Shown here: positions 1 to 10,419 of the stretch, piece by piece
How the letters are laid out: each line of letters starts with the position of its first letter
Position numbering within the stretch: position 1 is the stretch's first letter
Origin: Piromyces finnis
Taxonomy: Eukaryota > Neocallimastigomycota > Neocallimastigomycetes > Neocallimastigales > Neocallimastigaceae
Assembly (NCBI GenBank): GCA_002104945.1
Contig: MCFH01000012.1
Coordinates: 310,001-374,000, forward strand
Length of the DNA: 64,000 nucleotides
Direction of reading: 5' to 3'
Program-made: the position numbers and the translations under genes
The notes under the pieces: generated by a model
Databases searched by the model: none
Told to the model about the DNA's origin: nothing
What the model saw: the letters and a program-made list of their open reading frames with translations, nothing else

Positions 1-508
1 GGGACTGTCATACCACTTAATTTTCTATAATCACAACACAAGCGCCATTTATCATTTTTCTTTGAGACTAAAACAGTAGGAGATGACCAAGAAGACTTCA
101 AAGGTTTAATTAGTCCTTTATTTAAGAGTTTTGTTAATTCTTCCTTGAGAATATCTGACTTAACCTTATTCAGACCATAAAAACGACTCTTGAACGGAAC
201 CAGGCTTTAATTCAATGTGATGCGGATTTAACTTAGATGGAGTTAATTCTTCTGTAGATGTAGCCACCACATCAATATATTCACTAAGAAGGTTAGTAAC
301 ATTTTCTCTATAAGTTAGGTCTAAACCAGACAAAAATTCCTAATATAATCATATGGAGACAAGGACTTCACACCAACATTCATATTTGGTATAACCATAT
401 CATTATCGGAAATCTCATCTTCCCATTTAAGAGAAAAACATTTTTTTAGTTGGACCTATATACTTAATAAAATAATTTATAATAGGAGATTCTTGATCCT
501 CTAGTAAT
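1..508 (-). pseudogene. Gypsy pol relic, N-terminal reverse transcriptase
   Basis: Read on the minus strand, the first 180 bases encode the start of a Ty3/gypsy reverse transcriptase: a helix of the type ELTKLLNKGLIKP, then SSWSSPTVLVSKKNDKW and CCDYRKL. The region before it (about 180-240, NPHHIELKPGS) is in another frame, so at least one frameshift is present. The rest of the RT lies beyond the left edge of the window. The relic continues beyond the solo LTR to its right, where its protease lies. It resembles element E more than the chromoviruses. It is non-functional. Confidence 0.85.
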
Positions 509-1122
509 TGTAAAGATATCAAACACCTCAACTTGATATCTTTAATGTAACTTAAGCCACAAGTATTATTGTTTAAGTTACACAAATTATATTACAGAAA
601 AAGAAAATTAAACATAATTTATTTAGTAATAATTAAAGTTTAAAACAAAATAAATTATTAATTCATTTTTAATGTTTAACAAGTAAATTAAAATTCTCAA
701 TTTAAATCCCTAGTTTTAGTATTGTTCTTTTCATAGAAATAGAGAAATAATATATAAATAATAAATGATTAATATATCAATAATACATGGGCACATATTA
801 AAATTAAATAGTACTTAATTTGAATTGCCAATTGTATTTTACTAAAAATAGTTATAGTTTAAATATTTATTAATAATTAAGATTTTAGTGTAGATTTTAA
901 ATAATAATATATAAGAAATAAATAGTTATAATATAATATAAATGTATTTAGGAAAAATATAAATAGAAGATATTTTTCATCATTTTATCGATATAATTGT
1001 TATTAATAAAATTTTATTATAATAAAGATATTTCTAAAAACAATTTTTATTTATTTTTTTACTTTTGGTGTTATTGTAATAGAATAGATATCCTAATCTA
1101 TTCTTTTTGTGTCGACTTTACA
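509..1122 (+). repeat. Solo LTR, family B (copy 1)
   Basis: 614 bp, TG...CA ends, flanked by an exact 5-bp target duplication GTAAT (504-508 and 1123-1127). It is nearly identical to the LTR at 4398-5011 and present inverted at 25938-26554. It begins with a 12-bp inverted repeat (TAAAGATATCAA / TTGATATCTTTA) and ends close to a second hairpin (AATAGAT / ATCTATT). A TATA-like box (ATATAAATA) lies about 35 bases before TAATTGTTATT, the position of the self-priming segment in related LTRs. It interrupts the gypsy relic. Confidence 0.93.
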
Positions 1123-1812
1123 GTAATGGAGAAATGTTCTCGAAGTTATTAATATCTTTAAACCTACATAACGATTTAGTATAAGGATGAATGAAAAATA
1201 CATTTTCAGTGGTAGACTTCAAGCCTAAAAGAATATCAAAATAGGTAGCTCTATATTTAATAACACAAAAAGCAGCTGAAAATTCATAATTATTTATTTT
1301 GACACTTAAACGGACTACGATTGCATAAGCTATATCACTATCACCAAGAGCCTCGTATATACGACCTCTACAGAAACTAACTTGTTTGTACTGATCTGAG
1401 ACACATTTAAGTAACTATATGTTACCAAATTTAAGTTACTTCCTGAATCAATTAATAATTTTCCATTAACACCATCAACAGAACAAGCGACCACGCCAAG
1501 GTTATCTTTAAAATTATTAGGAACCTTTTTTGTGTGTACTGTTCATATTATGAAGTATTGTTTCTTTATCAATAGAACTAATAAATTGAACTTTGTCTAA
1601 TTTTAAATTTTTAGATAGTTCATTTTTTAATTTTGGACAAATGTCTAGAACTTGACCAAATGTGATATTACATTTAGTATTTATCAAATCTTTACAGATA
1701 TCATATGGTTCCATATTATTAATCTTTGCTATCACCGTATGTCTGGTGTTATAATTTGACAATTCTTCCTGTTTTGCAATATTTGGTATATCTGACATAT
1801 TCTTACAATCTA
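1123..1812 (-). pseudogene. Gypsy relic, retropepsin and upstream linker
   Basis: Minus-strand continuation of the left-edge gypsy relic. Around 1425-1500 it encodes a retroviral-type aspartic protease active site ([16 protein letters not shown]), followed toward lower coordinates by the flap and by a second motif DILLGLKST. An open stretch at 1517-1798 (93 codons) encodes the region before the protease, with VLDICPKLKNELSKNLKLDK; its counterpart in element E reads LLDLFPKFRTEFLKALKLTP. Several frame changes separate the blocks. This is a relic of an E-like Ty3/gypsy element. Confidence 0.8.
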
Positions 1813-2380
1813 TGATATGAAATTAATATGTCTAGCTACATATCAGCCATATTTAAAATAATTTTTATTATTTAAAATATTCAATTTCATATTTAAAAAT
1901 TTATATATAATATTTCATAATAATAATATAATAATTGATATATATTATAATACATTATGTATATATTAATTATAGAATTCATGTAAATATTTCATTTTAT
2001 TCTTAAATATTAATATTATATATTAGTATTAATTTTATTGTAATACTTATTTGTATTACATTTACTTTTTCCTTATATAGTAATATTCATTTAAAATGTA
2101 AAATATATTATGTCCTATTTAATTATTATTAATATATTATGAATACATTACATTATATAATTGATATTCAATTATATTATAGAATTTTATAAAATAAAAT
2201 TATTCATGTAAAAATAATTAATAATTAGAGAGAAGAGTTTTAATAATTAATAAGAAAATATTATAAGTGAAATTATTAACAAGAGAAGTTAATAACAATA
2301 AATATTTTCACCTAATATAATAAATTATAAATGAACTAATATTAAATTACTACAACATAAAAGAAATATATATCATCTAT
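1813..2380. repeat. AT-rich stretch with a dispersed repeat
   Basis: No coding capacity seen. The part about 2000-2120 (AATATTATATATTAGTATT..., TTATATAGTAATATTCATTTAAA) closely resembles 58217-58400, next to another gypsy relic. It is probably an LTR or UTR fragment of one family. No boundaries or target duplications could be set. Confidence 0.4.
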
Positions 2381-2888
2381 GTAATCATATCTTGTGACAA
2401 AATTTTCTTTTCAAATATATTACTTTCCTTATATGGAACATAATTATTTTGGTTACTTTCTAATATAGGTGTAATGTTACTTTCCTTAGTTTTACAATTT
2501 CCTAATTTATTTTTTCTGTACTACTATCTATTTCCTTTTTGGAGGTTTCACACTAATTTTTTACTATTATTCTTAATATTTGGTACTTCAGAAATATAGT
2601 TGTTAATATTTTCTTTATTAAAATTTTTATTAATAAAAAAAAATTTTATTAATAAAAATTTATTTAGAATTCCACAAAGTAGGGTAACACAAAATTAATG
2701 TTACACTGACAGAAGTTACACCATAAATAGTTCCACAAGTTAAGCTTCTCAAGTAGACAAAAAAAAAATTTCCGAAAAGTTCCAAATCTTCTACGGTAGC
2801 AATTCCCAATGTTGTAACTTCAAAAAATAAAAATTGTTTTATTATTAAATATAAAACGTGTTTTTTAATAAGAAAAGGTAACTGTTAT
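2381..2888 (-). pseudogene. 5' internal relic and leader of a minus-strand gypsy element
   Basis: This stretch lies just inside the LTR at 2889-3683, as the leader and start of a minus-strand element would. The minus strand at about 2390-2500 can be read as a low-complexity peptide (KESNITPILESNQNNY...). The leader part (2650-2850) holds repeated short words such as GTTACAC and GTTCCACAAG, like the leaders of A1 and A2. The 11 bases next to the LTR (GTAACTGTTAT, 2878-2888) resemble the primer site of A1 with one change that keeps a G-U pair. Protein identity is not established. Confidence 0.45.
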
Positions 2889-3683
2889 TGTAAAAGTATA
2901 AAATTTAAAACAGATTTTATACTTAAAACAAAACAATTTTTATTAACACAAAAATAAAAAATAAAACATTAAATTTTTATTTAAAAAAAAACATTTTTAT
3001 TTAAACTCTTAAAAATATGATTAACTATATAATAGTTAATAATTAAAAAATTGAAAATAACAATTACATCGATTTAATAAACAAAAATTACATGTATTTA
3101 TATTTTTTCATAATTATATTCTAATATATTATTCTATTTAAATAAACATATATTTAATATAAAATAAACAACACTAATATAATTAAATAATAAAATAATA
3201 AAACTAAACTAAAACTAATTCATTATATTTTTAATTCAACTTGAGTAAACTCAAAATTGAATAAAGCCCATGTATTTTCTATAAATTAATTTAATATTAT
3301 CAATACTATTCCTAATATATTCCTTATTGAAATATAAACAAATCAATTTTTAAAACTCAGTTAAAATTATTAAACTATTCTAAATTTAAATAAGAAAGTA
3401 TATTATTATTAAACTATTCTAAAATTAAATAAAAAGTATTTAAAATTATTAGGAATATTTAAAATATTTGAAATATTTAAATTTAATTAAAATTCTTTTA
3501 TTCCTTAAATTTAAATATTTATCTTTATTTAATTTTGACGGAATTATTATAAAATAATTTATTATTAAATTATTCCATTGAATATTAAAAATTTCATAGT
3601 TAATTTTAATAAATATTAATTTATTATTTAATACTTAATAGTTAATTATTAAATAATCTAAAGATATATATTATATCTTTACA
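2889..3683 (-). repeat. LTR (right LTR of the decayed minus-strand element)
   Basis: 795 bp, TG...CA ends. It is the same family, in the opposite orientation, as the LTR at 30867-31644. Its internal-side end forms an 11-bp perfect hairpin (AAGTATAAAAT / ATTTTATACTT) around the loop shared by these LTRs. It sits inside an older LTR whose remnant follows at 3684-4060. Confidence 0.8.
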
Positions 3684-4060
3684 TAAATAATACATGGATT
3701 GTATTCAATTTGCAGTTTACTCAAATTGAATCAAAAGTGTATTTAATTTGTTTTAGTTTAGTTTTATTATTTTATTATTTATTTAAATTTGTATTAAATT
3801 AGTTTTGTTTATTTTATATTAAATATATGTATAATTGAATGAAAAATATATAAAATGAATGTAAATGAAAAAACATATAAATACATGTATTTTTTCCAAA
3901 TTTTAAATAAACGTAGTTGTTATTGACTATTATCTAGTTAATAACCTTTAAGAAGAAATATTAATTGAAAATTTTTATTTAAATTTTAGTGTTTAAATTT
4001 TTTTATTTTTTTGTGTTTTATTGTAAAAATAATAATCTGTTTTACAATTATTATTTTACA
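3684..4060 (+). repeat. Truncated LTR, plus orientation
   Basis: The 3' part of an LTR of the type found, in the other orientation, at 16973-18420. It ends in a perfect 11-bp hairpin (AAAATAATAAT 4026-4036 / ATTATTATTTT 4047-4057) with loop CTGTTTTACA, then the terminal ACA. The LTR at 2889-3683 interrupted it, and its 5' part is not found in the window. Confidence 0.75.
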
Positions 4061-4065
4061 AAAAT

Positions 4066-4397
4066 TTGCAAGATTTTGAATCAAAAATTGAAAATGAAAA
4101 TAATAATAATTTAGGTTCAGAAATTAGCCAAAATAATAATAATTTGAGTTCTCAAGAAAACAAAAATAATAATAATTTAGGTTCAAATAATTTTTCTAGC
4201 AATACTAATATAATTTCTGATTCAAATACCAAAAACACAAATTATAATAATTTAAGTTCCAATAACTCAGAAAAATCAAACTCTATTAAATATGATAATT
4301 CAAGAGATAACAACATGGATATTGATTTTAATTCAAATAATAAAAATATTAACAATAAATATACAGATAATATATGTGAAAATGTAAACAACAATAT
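4066..4397 (+). pseudogene. Copia relic, Asn-rich linker part
   Basis: Open frame of Asn/Ser-rich low-complexity sequence (repeats such as ENNNNLGS and NNNLSS). It is cut by the solo LTR at 4398-5011 and resumes at 5012 with more of the same kind of sequence before a copia reverse transcriptase. A comparable Asn-rich spacer precedes the RT in the copia element at 59-64 kb. Gag, protease and integrase of this copy are missing. The apparent start is not a real start codon context. Confidence 0.6.
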
Positions 4398-5011
4398 TGT
4401 AAAGATATCAAACGCCTCAACTTGATATCTTTAATGTAACTTAAGCCACAAGTATTATTGTTTAAGTTACACAAATTATATTACAGAAAAAGAAAATTAA
4501 ACATAATTTATTTAGTAATAATTAAAGTTTAAAACAAAATAAATTATTAATTCATTTTTAATGTTTAACAAGTAAATTAAAATTCTCAATTTAAATCCCT
4601 AGTTTTAGTATTGTTCTTTTCATAGAAATAGAGAAATAATATATAAATAATAAATGATTAATATATCAATAATACATGGGCACATATTAAAATTAAATAG
4701 TACTTAATTTGAATTGCCAATTGTATTTTACTAAAAATAGTTATAGTTTAAATATTTATTAATAATTAAGATTTTAGTGTAGATTTTAAATAATAATATA
4801 TAAGAAATAAATAGTTATAATATAATATAAATGTATTTAGGAAAAATATAAATAGAAGATATTTTTCATCATTTTATCGATATAATTGTTATTAATAAAA
4901 TTTTATTATAATAAAGATATTTCTAAAAACAATTTTTATTTATTTTTTTACTTTTGGTGTTATTGTAATAGAATAGATATCCTAATCTATTCTTTCTCTG
5001 TCGTCATTACA
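4398..5011 (+). repeat. Solo LTR, family B (copy 2)
   Basis: 614 bp, the same length as copy 1 and almost the same sequence. It has an exact 5-bp duplication AATAT at 4393-4397 and 5012-5016. It is inserted in the linker of a copia relic, so the open stretch that runs from its 3' end into 5434 is partly LTR sequence. Confidence 0.94.
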
Positions 5012-6916
5012 AATATATTAAATGAATCAAATTATATACCTGATTCAAATTCTAATATAAATCAATCACCTACTAATAAATATGTACAAAATCCAAATAA
5101 TAATTACATGTATACTAAAAGTTCCAACTCTACATCAAACCCTAGATTTTCCGCAAGAAGTTATAAAACCTTAATTACTGATAATAATAATTTCAATAAA
5201 TCACAGGATTACACCAGATTAAGGAATATCATTGCAAAGAACAAATTTTATTATCCTAATAAAACCTCTTTTAATAGTCACTCCATTTTTAATTTGAAGA
5301 GAAAATTAAATAATAATACACACAAAATTCATAGATATAAAACAAAATTTAAAAACCTTCTTTTAACTCTAAACATATTTCTAATATTGTTACAAATATC
5401 CCATTTACATATAACGAAGCAGTCAATAGTATAGACCAAAACGAATGGAAAACTGCTATAAATGAAGAATTATCCAATTTCTACAATAATAAAATTTTCA
5501 CTTTTGTTAAATGTCCCCAAAAATAAAAATTTAATTTCTACAAAATGGGTCTTCACCAATAAAAGAGGTCCGAACAATACTATTATTAAAAGAAAGGCCC
5601 GAGTCGTTGCTAGAGGGTTCAAACAAAAAAAAGGTATTGATTTCAATCCTACTTACTCCCCTACTTTCAATATTGATGGTCTTAAATTAATTATTGCGTT
5701 AGCCTCTAAACTCAATTAGAACATGTTGCAACTCGATATTAAAGTTGCGTATCTCAATGCGGAATTGGACAAAGATATTTATACAACAATTCCTCCTGGA
5801 GATCCTAACTTCCTCCTGGGAATATTGGAAGTTGAACAAAGCCCTTTACGGACTAAAGCAATCCTGTAGGCAATGGAATATAACCATCCCCAAATTTTTA
5901 ACCAAGAATAATTACGAACAATTAATTTCAGAAAAATGTATCTTTAAAAAAGAACACAAAGGAAAAATTAGTAAGGATCATAGGTCTTTACGTAGATGAT
6001 ACGGTAATTACAGGAGATGATAAAGAAATAGAAAGTACTGTAAAAATTATAAAATATAATTTCAAAGTATCTAAAGCCGAACCTATTAATTATATTCTTG
6101 GTATAAAAGTTGAAAAGGATAAAAATACATTTACTATTTCTTAAACAGGTTTTATTGAAAAATTATTAGAAACATTTAATATACGTTACACAAGAAAAAC
6201 TAATACTCCATGTGTAGGTGACAACATTAAAGGTGAAAATGATACACCATTTAGTGTAGCAACATAAGAGTGCTATTGGTTCGTTAATATATTTGGCAAA
6301 ATGTACTAGACCTGATATAGCATTTGCGGTAGGTGAAGCAGCTAGAAAACCCGAAAACCCCACTATATCTGACTGGATAAAAGTTACACACATATAAAAA
6401 TATTTAAACACTACAAAGAACTTTAAAATTAAATATGAAGGAAAAGGAAAAATAATTTCTTATTGTGATGCAGATTTTGCTGGAGACATAAAAGATAGAA
6501 AATCCACTTCAGGAAATATTATACTAATGGGTAATAGTCCAATATACTGGAACAGTAAGAAGCAAACGATAGTAGCCACATCAAGTGCCGAAGCGGAATA
6601 TATAAGTACTTCAGAATGTGTCAAAAAGGTATTATGGATAAAAAACATATTAGAAGAATTATTTAACTTTAATAAACCAATTACTATTTACACTGATAAT
6701 ATAGCAAGTAAAACAAATATAGAAAACGATGAAATAAATCCAAAATTAAAACACATTGCTATTAAATATTTTTTCAATAAAGATAACATTGATAAAGGAA
6801 AGGTAAAATTAAATTATATAGATACTAAAAATATTTTAGCTGATGTATTAACTAAAGTAACCAATGGTCCGAAAATGTCAAACTTTACAAACAAAATTTT
6901 TTTAATGAAAAATTAG
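5012..6916 (+). pseudogene. Copia relic, reverse transcriptase and RNase H
   Basis: Degraded Ty1/copia pol. After a linker to about 5400 come RT blocks: STKWVFTNKRG, KARVVARGFKQKKGIDFNPTYSPT (about 5540-5660), LDIKVAYLNAELDKDIYTTIP (5735-5795) and WKLNKALYGLKQS (5825-5865). The catalytic region reads as a degenerate LYVDDTVITGD near 5985-6015. RNase H follows at 6460-6900 (CDADFAGDIKDRKSTSGN..., VATSSAEAEYIS, IYTDN, ADVLTK). Several stops and frame changes break the frame (for example at 5719, 6000 and 6144). The protein matches the copia element at 61.6-63.8 kb throughout, so it is an older relative. Confidence 0.9.
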
Positions 6917-6928
6917 TTTGAGGAAGGA

Positions 6929-7150
6929 ATGTTAACATAATACAAAATCATGTAATACATTATAAATTACAATGTAATAATATGTATTTGAAATAATGTA
7001 ATGGAATAATGTAGCATAATAATGTAATGTATTTGTTATATGTACGATATAAATGTAATGAAAATTTTCATTTAATAAAAAAATGACTTCATAATAAAAT
7101 ATATAAACAAACATATACATTTGTGTAATAACTCTCGAGTACCGTAAAAC
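6929..7150 (+). repeat. 3' LTR of the copia relic
   Basis: A purine tract (TTGAGGAAGGAA) follows the last pol codon and is followed by TGTTAACATAATAC, in the same position as the purine tract and TGTTAGAAAT LTR start of the copia element at 63.8 kb. The 3' limit is uncertain and placed where LTR-like sequence of another family begins. Confidence 0.6.
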
Positions 7151-7535
7151 TAGCTGGTTAATAATTTAAATTTAGTTATCCATTAATTTAAATATTTATC
7201 CAAATTTCATTTCTAACTTTGATATTTTAAAACTAATCTCTATTTAATTATTCCATAAAATTTATATAATAAATTTTATAAATAATTTTTTCATTAAAAT
7301 ATCAAAATTATTATTTAATAATTATTAATTAATTATTAAATAATTTATAGATATATTTTATATCTTTACAAATATATTAGAATATAATTATGAAAAAATA
7401 AATACATGTAATTTTTGTTTATTAAATCGATGTAATTGTTATTTTACTTTATTTGGTAAAATAATTTAAGAATTAATAAAGAAATAGTTTTAAATAAAAA
7501 ATATTCTTTTATTTATTTATTTTTATAATATGAAT
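7151..7535. repeat. Fragments of two opposed LTRs
   Basis: 7160-7370 matches the 3' half (window orientation) of the left A2 LTR and ends TATATCTTTACA. From 7371 the sequence continues as the opposite-orientation TATA and start-site block of the same LTR group (AAATACATGTAATTTTTG..., CGATGTAATTGTTATTTTA). It is a mosaic of truncated solo LTRs, and no target duplication was found. Confidence 0.55.
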
Positions 7536-8271
7536 TGTAAAATTGTAATATTTAAACAGATTATATATTTAACAATAAAACAATAAAAACACAAAAATTT
7601 TAAAATTAAATAATTTTTAACCAATAAATATTTGAGATAATAAAAAATTTTTTTATAAACTAAACCTCAAAATTAGAAATAAATAAATTAAATATATGTG
7701 CAAAATATAATCAATTATATAGTAAATAAATCAAAACTTTATTTTAAGTTTAGAAAATTCTTTATTAAATAAATTGAATTTAAATAGTTTAATACAAGTA
7801 ATTTCTTTTAATAAATGTATAAATGTAAACAATGTAAAATTATAATATTAAAACATGTATATTAGAATTACTTCAATTTATTTAAAAAGTATAAATAAAG
7901 AGAATTTTTCAACTATTGAAACGATAGTTGGAAAATAGTAATTATTGATAATTGATTAATTAGTATTAATAATATTAGATTATTAATAAAGTTATAATAA
8001 AACAATTTTTTATTTTATTTTAAAATTGATTACCTAGCGAAGGCTCTGGTCAAATAACCTTCGTAGTAAAGTAATCAATAGTTGTTATAGTTTAGGATAG
8101 ATTTATTTGTTATTAGATAAATAAAAAATTATTAAAAAAAAAATAAATAAATAGAAAGTTTTTCTGTTGTTTTATCCGATTTGTTTTGTTTTGTTTAGAA
8201 TAGTGTAGCACAGCACAGACCTAAATTCAATAATTTAATTTAAAGGTTAGAGTTAAATTAAATATTTTACA
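7536..8271 (-). repeat. LTR of family F (inverted copy)
   Basis: Reverse complement of the 3' LTR of chromovirus H at 27511-28798. Shared blocks include the region around CGAAGGCTCTGGTCAAATAACC and CAACTATTGAAACGATAGTTGG. It ends AATATTTTACA. The flanks do not match as a duplication, so it may be a truncated or recombined copy. It lies just upstream of H but in the wrong orientation to be its 5' LTR. Confidence 0.65.
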
Positions 8272-8274
8272 TAT

Positions 8275-8821
8275 TGTAATAAAATAGATATTGACACACG
8301 TTCAAATATACCTTAATTCTAAATAAGCTTAGAAAGTGGTATATTTGGTGTGTATTTGAATGATTTATTTTTACTTGCTCATTCTACAAGTTTTATATAA
8401 TTATTAAATATAATTTAAAGTTTTAAAAACACATCTTGTTTTATAATATTAGTTTATTTATTTAAAATAAATGTATAATACATCTCGCTATATATTATAA
8501 AAAAAATATATTAATTTATTATAATTTTAAAATATTCTAATATTCCTGGCTAATTAGTAACAATCTTTAAAAATAATATTTTCTATTTCTATTTATAATA
8601 AATAATTACATTTAAGTTTGTTTATAAACAAAAGTTGTTTATATTTTACATTTTTAAAATTTAATTAAACATTTATATTTTATATTATTTTGATTATTTA
8701 CTATTATTTTAATTTATATTAAGTTTATATAATTTTAAAATCAGCTATTATATTAATTCATTATTTATAAATTTCATTCTTTATCAATATCCTAATCTAT
8801 TCTTTTTGTGTCGCCATTACA
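8275..8821 (+). repeat. Diverged B-like LTR
   Basis: Ends with ATATCCTAATCTATTC followed by TTTTTGTGTCGCCATTACA, almost the same as the 3' end of the B LTRs, while the 5' half has diverged. TG...CA ends can be proposed, but the flanks do not form a duplication. Confidence 0.55.
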
Positions 8822-9054
8822 GTAGCTAAGACTTTGGTCTGAATGACACAGGTTCAATACCATATGAATTCTATTTTTATGAAAACTTAATTTTACTAAA
8901 AATTTTTCATTATAAAGATTTTTCTGATTGGGTGAAAAATTTTTATAAAATTAATTTAAAATTTTTAGTATAAATAAGAGTGAAATTTTCCAAAAAAAAT
9001 TTTTTTAATCGAGTTTTTATTTAATTAATAAAGAATATGAAATTATTAACACTA
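8822..9054. other. Non-coding stretch with inverted repeats and a tRNA-like box
   Basis: It begins with TAGCTAAGACTTTGG and GGTTCAATACC, which resemble RNA polymerase III A and B boxes. These are followed by long imperfect inverted repeats (AAAAATTTTTCATTATAAAG / GTGAAAAATTTTTATAAAAT). No protein is seen. It may be a remnant of the 5' part of H or of an LTR with a tRNA-like segment, as in family C. Confidence 0.35.
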
Positions 9055-9636
9055 ACCTCTTTCTTTTAACTCCAATTATTGCTTATCACATTGTATACCT
9101 GTACCAATTTCAAATTTTTATCAAAATGGGAATAATTCTATTTCTGAACCTAATTCTGCTTTTACTATTTTCTCGCATTCCAATTCCGATTCTTCAGAAT
9201 ACTCTTCTTTTTCCATTATTTCTAGTATACCTCAGTTTCACTTAAATACAAATGAAAAAATAATCAATTCTTATGGTACTACCCAATCCAACGAACTTTA
9301 TCTTAATACTTCTGATCAAATTAAATCTAAGTTTAATGCTTCATCTCCTCGTCTTAATAATTCATCTATCAAATCTTTTACTTTATGTTCTAATCAAAGT
9401 CAATCAAGTGCTTCTGAAACCTCTACCTTCAATAATAAGTTTTCACACTCTGTCTTAACAGCTAAAAGCGATAATCCAATTTCCGAAATCGTTAAACTTC
9501 CCAAAGAAATCCAAGAATTCAAAGATGTTTTCAGTGAAGCTTCTGCAAATAAGCTTCTACCACATAAGCCATATGATTGTCAAATTAATCTAATAGAAAA
9601 TGCAAAATTGTTCTATGACCCTATTTATCCACTTAC
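9055..9636 (+). pseudogene. Chromovirus H, segment a (protease end and linker)
   Basis: An open frame without an ATG. It starts in the tail of the protease domain (LSFNSNYCLSHCIPVP; element C has [16 protein letters not shown]), then a Ser/Asn-rich linker, then the conserved pre-RT block FKDVFSEASANKLLPHKPYDCQINL and LFYDPIYPLT. The frame runs exactly into the insertion point of element A1 (codon CTT AC|C) and resumes at 16526 as [15 protein letters not shown]. Gag and most of the protease of H are missing on the left. Confidence 0.85.
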
Positions 9637-10388
9637 TGTAAAATATTAATCTTAAAACAGATTATATATTTAACAATAAAACAATTAAACACACGATAAA
9701 ATAAAAATAGGAGTTTCTTTTTTTTTAAAAATTATCTTCTTTATTAATGGTTAGAAATAAAATAACAATTACATCGATTCAATTGATAAAATTTACATGT
9801 ATTTATATTTTTTCATAATTATATTCTAATATATTATTCTATTTAAATAAACATATATTTAATATAAAATAAACAAAACTAATCTAATTAAATAATAAAA
9901 TAATAAAACTAAACTAAAACTAATTCATTATACTTTTAATTTAATTTGAGTAAACTCAAAATTGAATAAAGCTCAGGTATTATCTATAAATTAATTTAAT
10001 ATTATCAATACTATTCTTAATATATTTCCTATTGAAATATAAACACATCTATTTTTAAAACTCAGTTAAAATTATTAAACTATTCTAAATTTAAATAAGA
10101 AAGTATATTATTATTAAACTATTCTAAAATTAAATAAAAAGTATTTAAAGTTATTATGAATATTTAAAATATTTGAAATATTTAAATTTAATTAGGATTC
10201 TTTTGTTCCTTAAATTTAAATATTTATCTTTATTTAATTTTGACGGAATTATTATAAAATAATTTATTATTAAATTATTCCATTGAATATTAAAAATTTC
10301 ATAGTTAATTTTAATAAATATTAATTTATTATTTAATAATTAATAGTTAATTATTAAATAATCTAAAGATATATATTATATCTTTACA
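9637..10388 (-). repeat. 3' LTR of A1
   Basis: 752 bp. In the sense of the element it starts TGTAAAGATATA with a hairpin (TAAAGATATA / TATATCTTTA) and ends in a TAATCT / AGATTA hairpin with the GTTTTA loop. The motif AGCTCGACTTAAAGGG between pol and this LTR is shared with A2 and, in part, with relic G. It probably contains the polypurine tract. Confidence 0.92.
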
Positions 10389-10419
10389 ATCTCGCCCTTT
10401 AAGTCGAGCTCCTGTGAGA

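Noticed and set aside
4886-5434. A novel membrane protein (hydrophobic N-terminus, 182 codons)
   Set aside because: The hydrophobic start is translation of the end of a solo LTR, and the rest is the copia linker.
7536-8271. 5' LTR of chromovirus H
   Set aside because: It matches the H 3' LTR but in the opposite orientation, and a diverged B-like LTR separates it from the H coding part.
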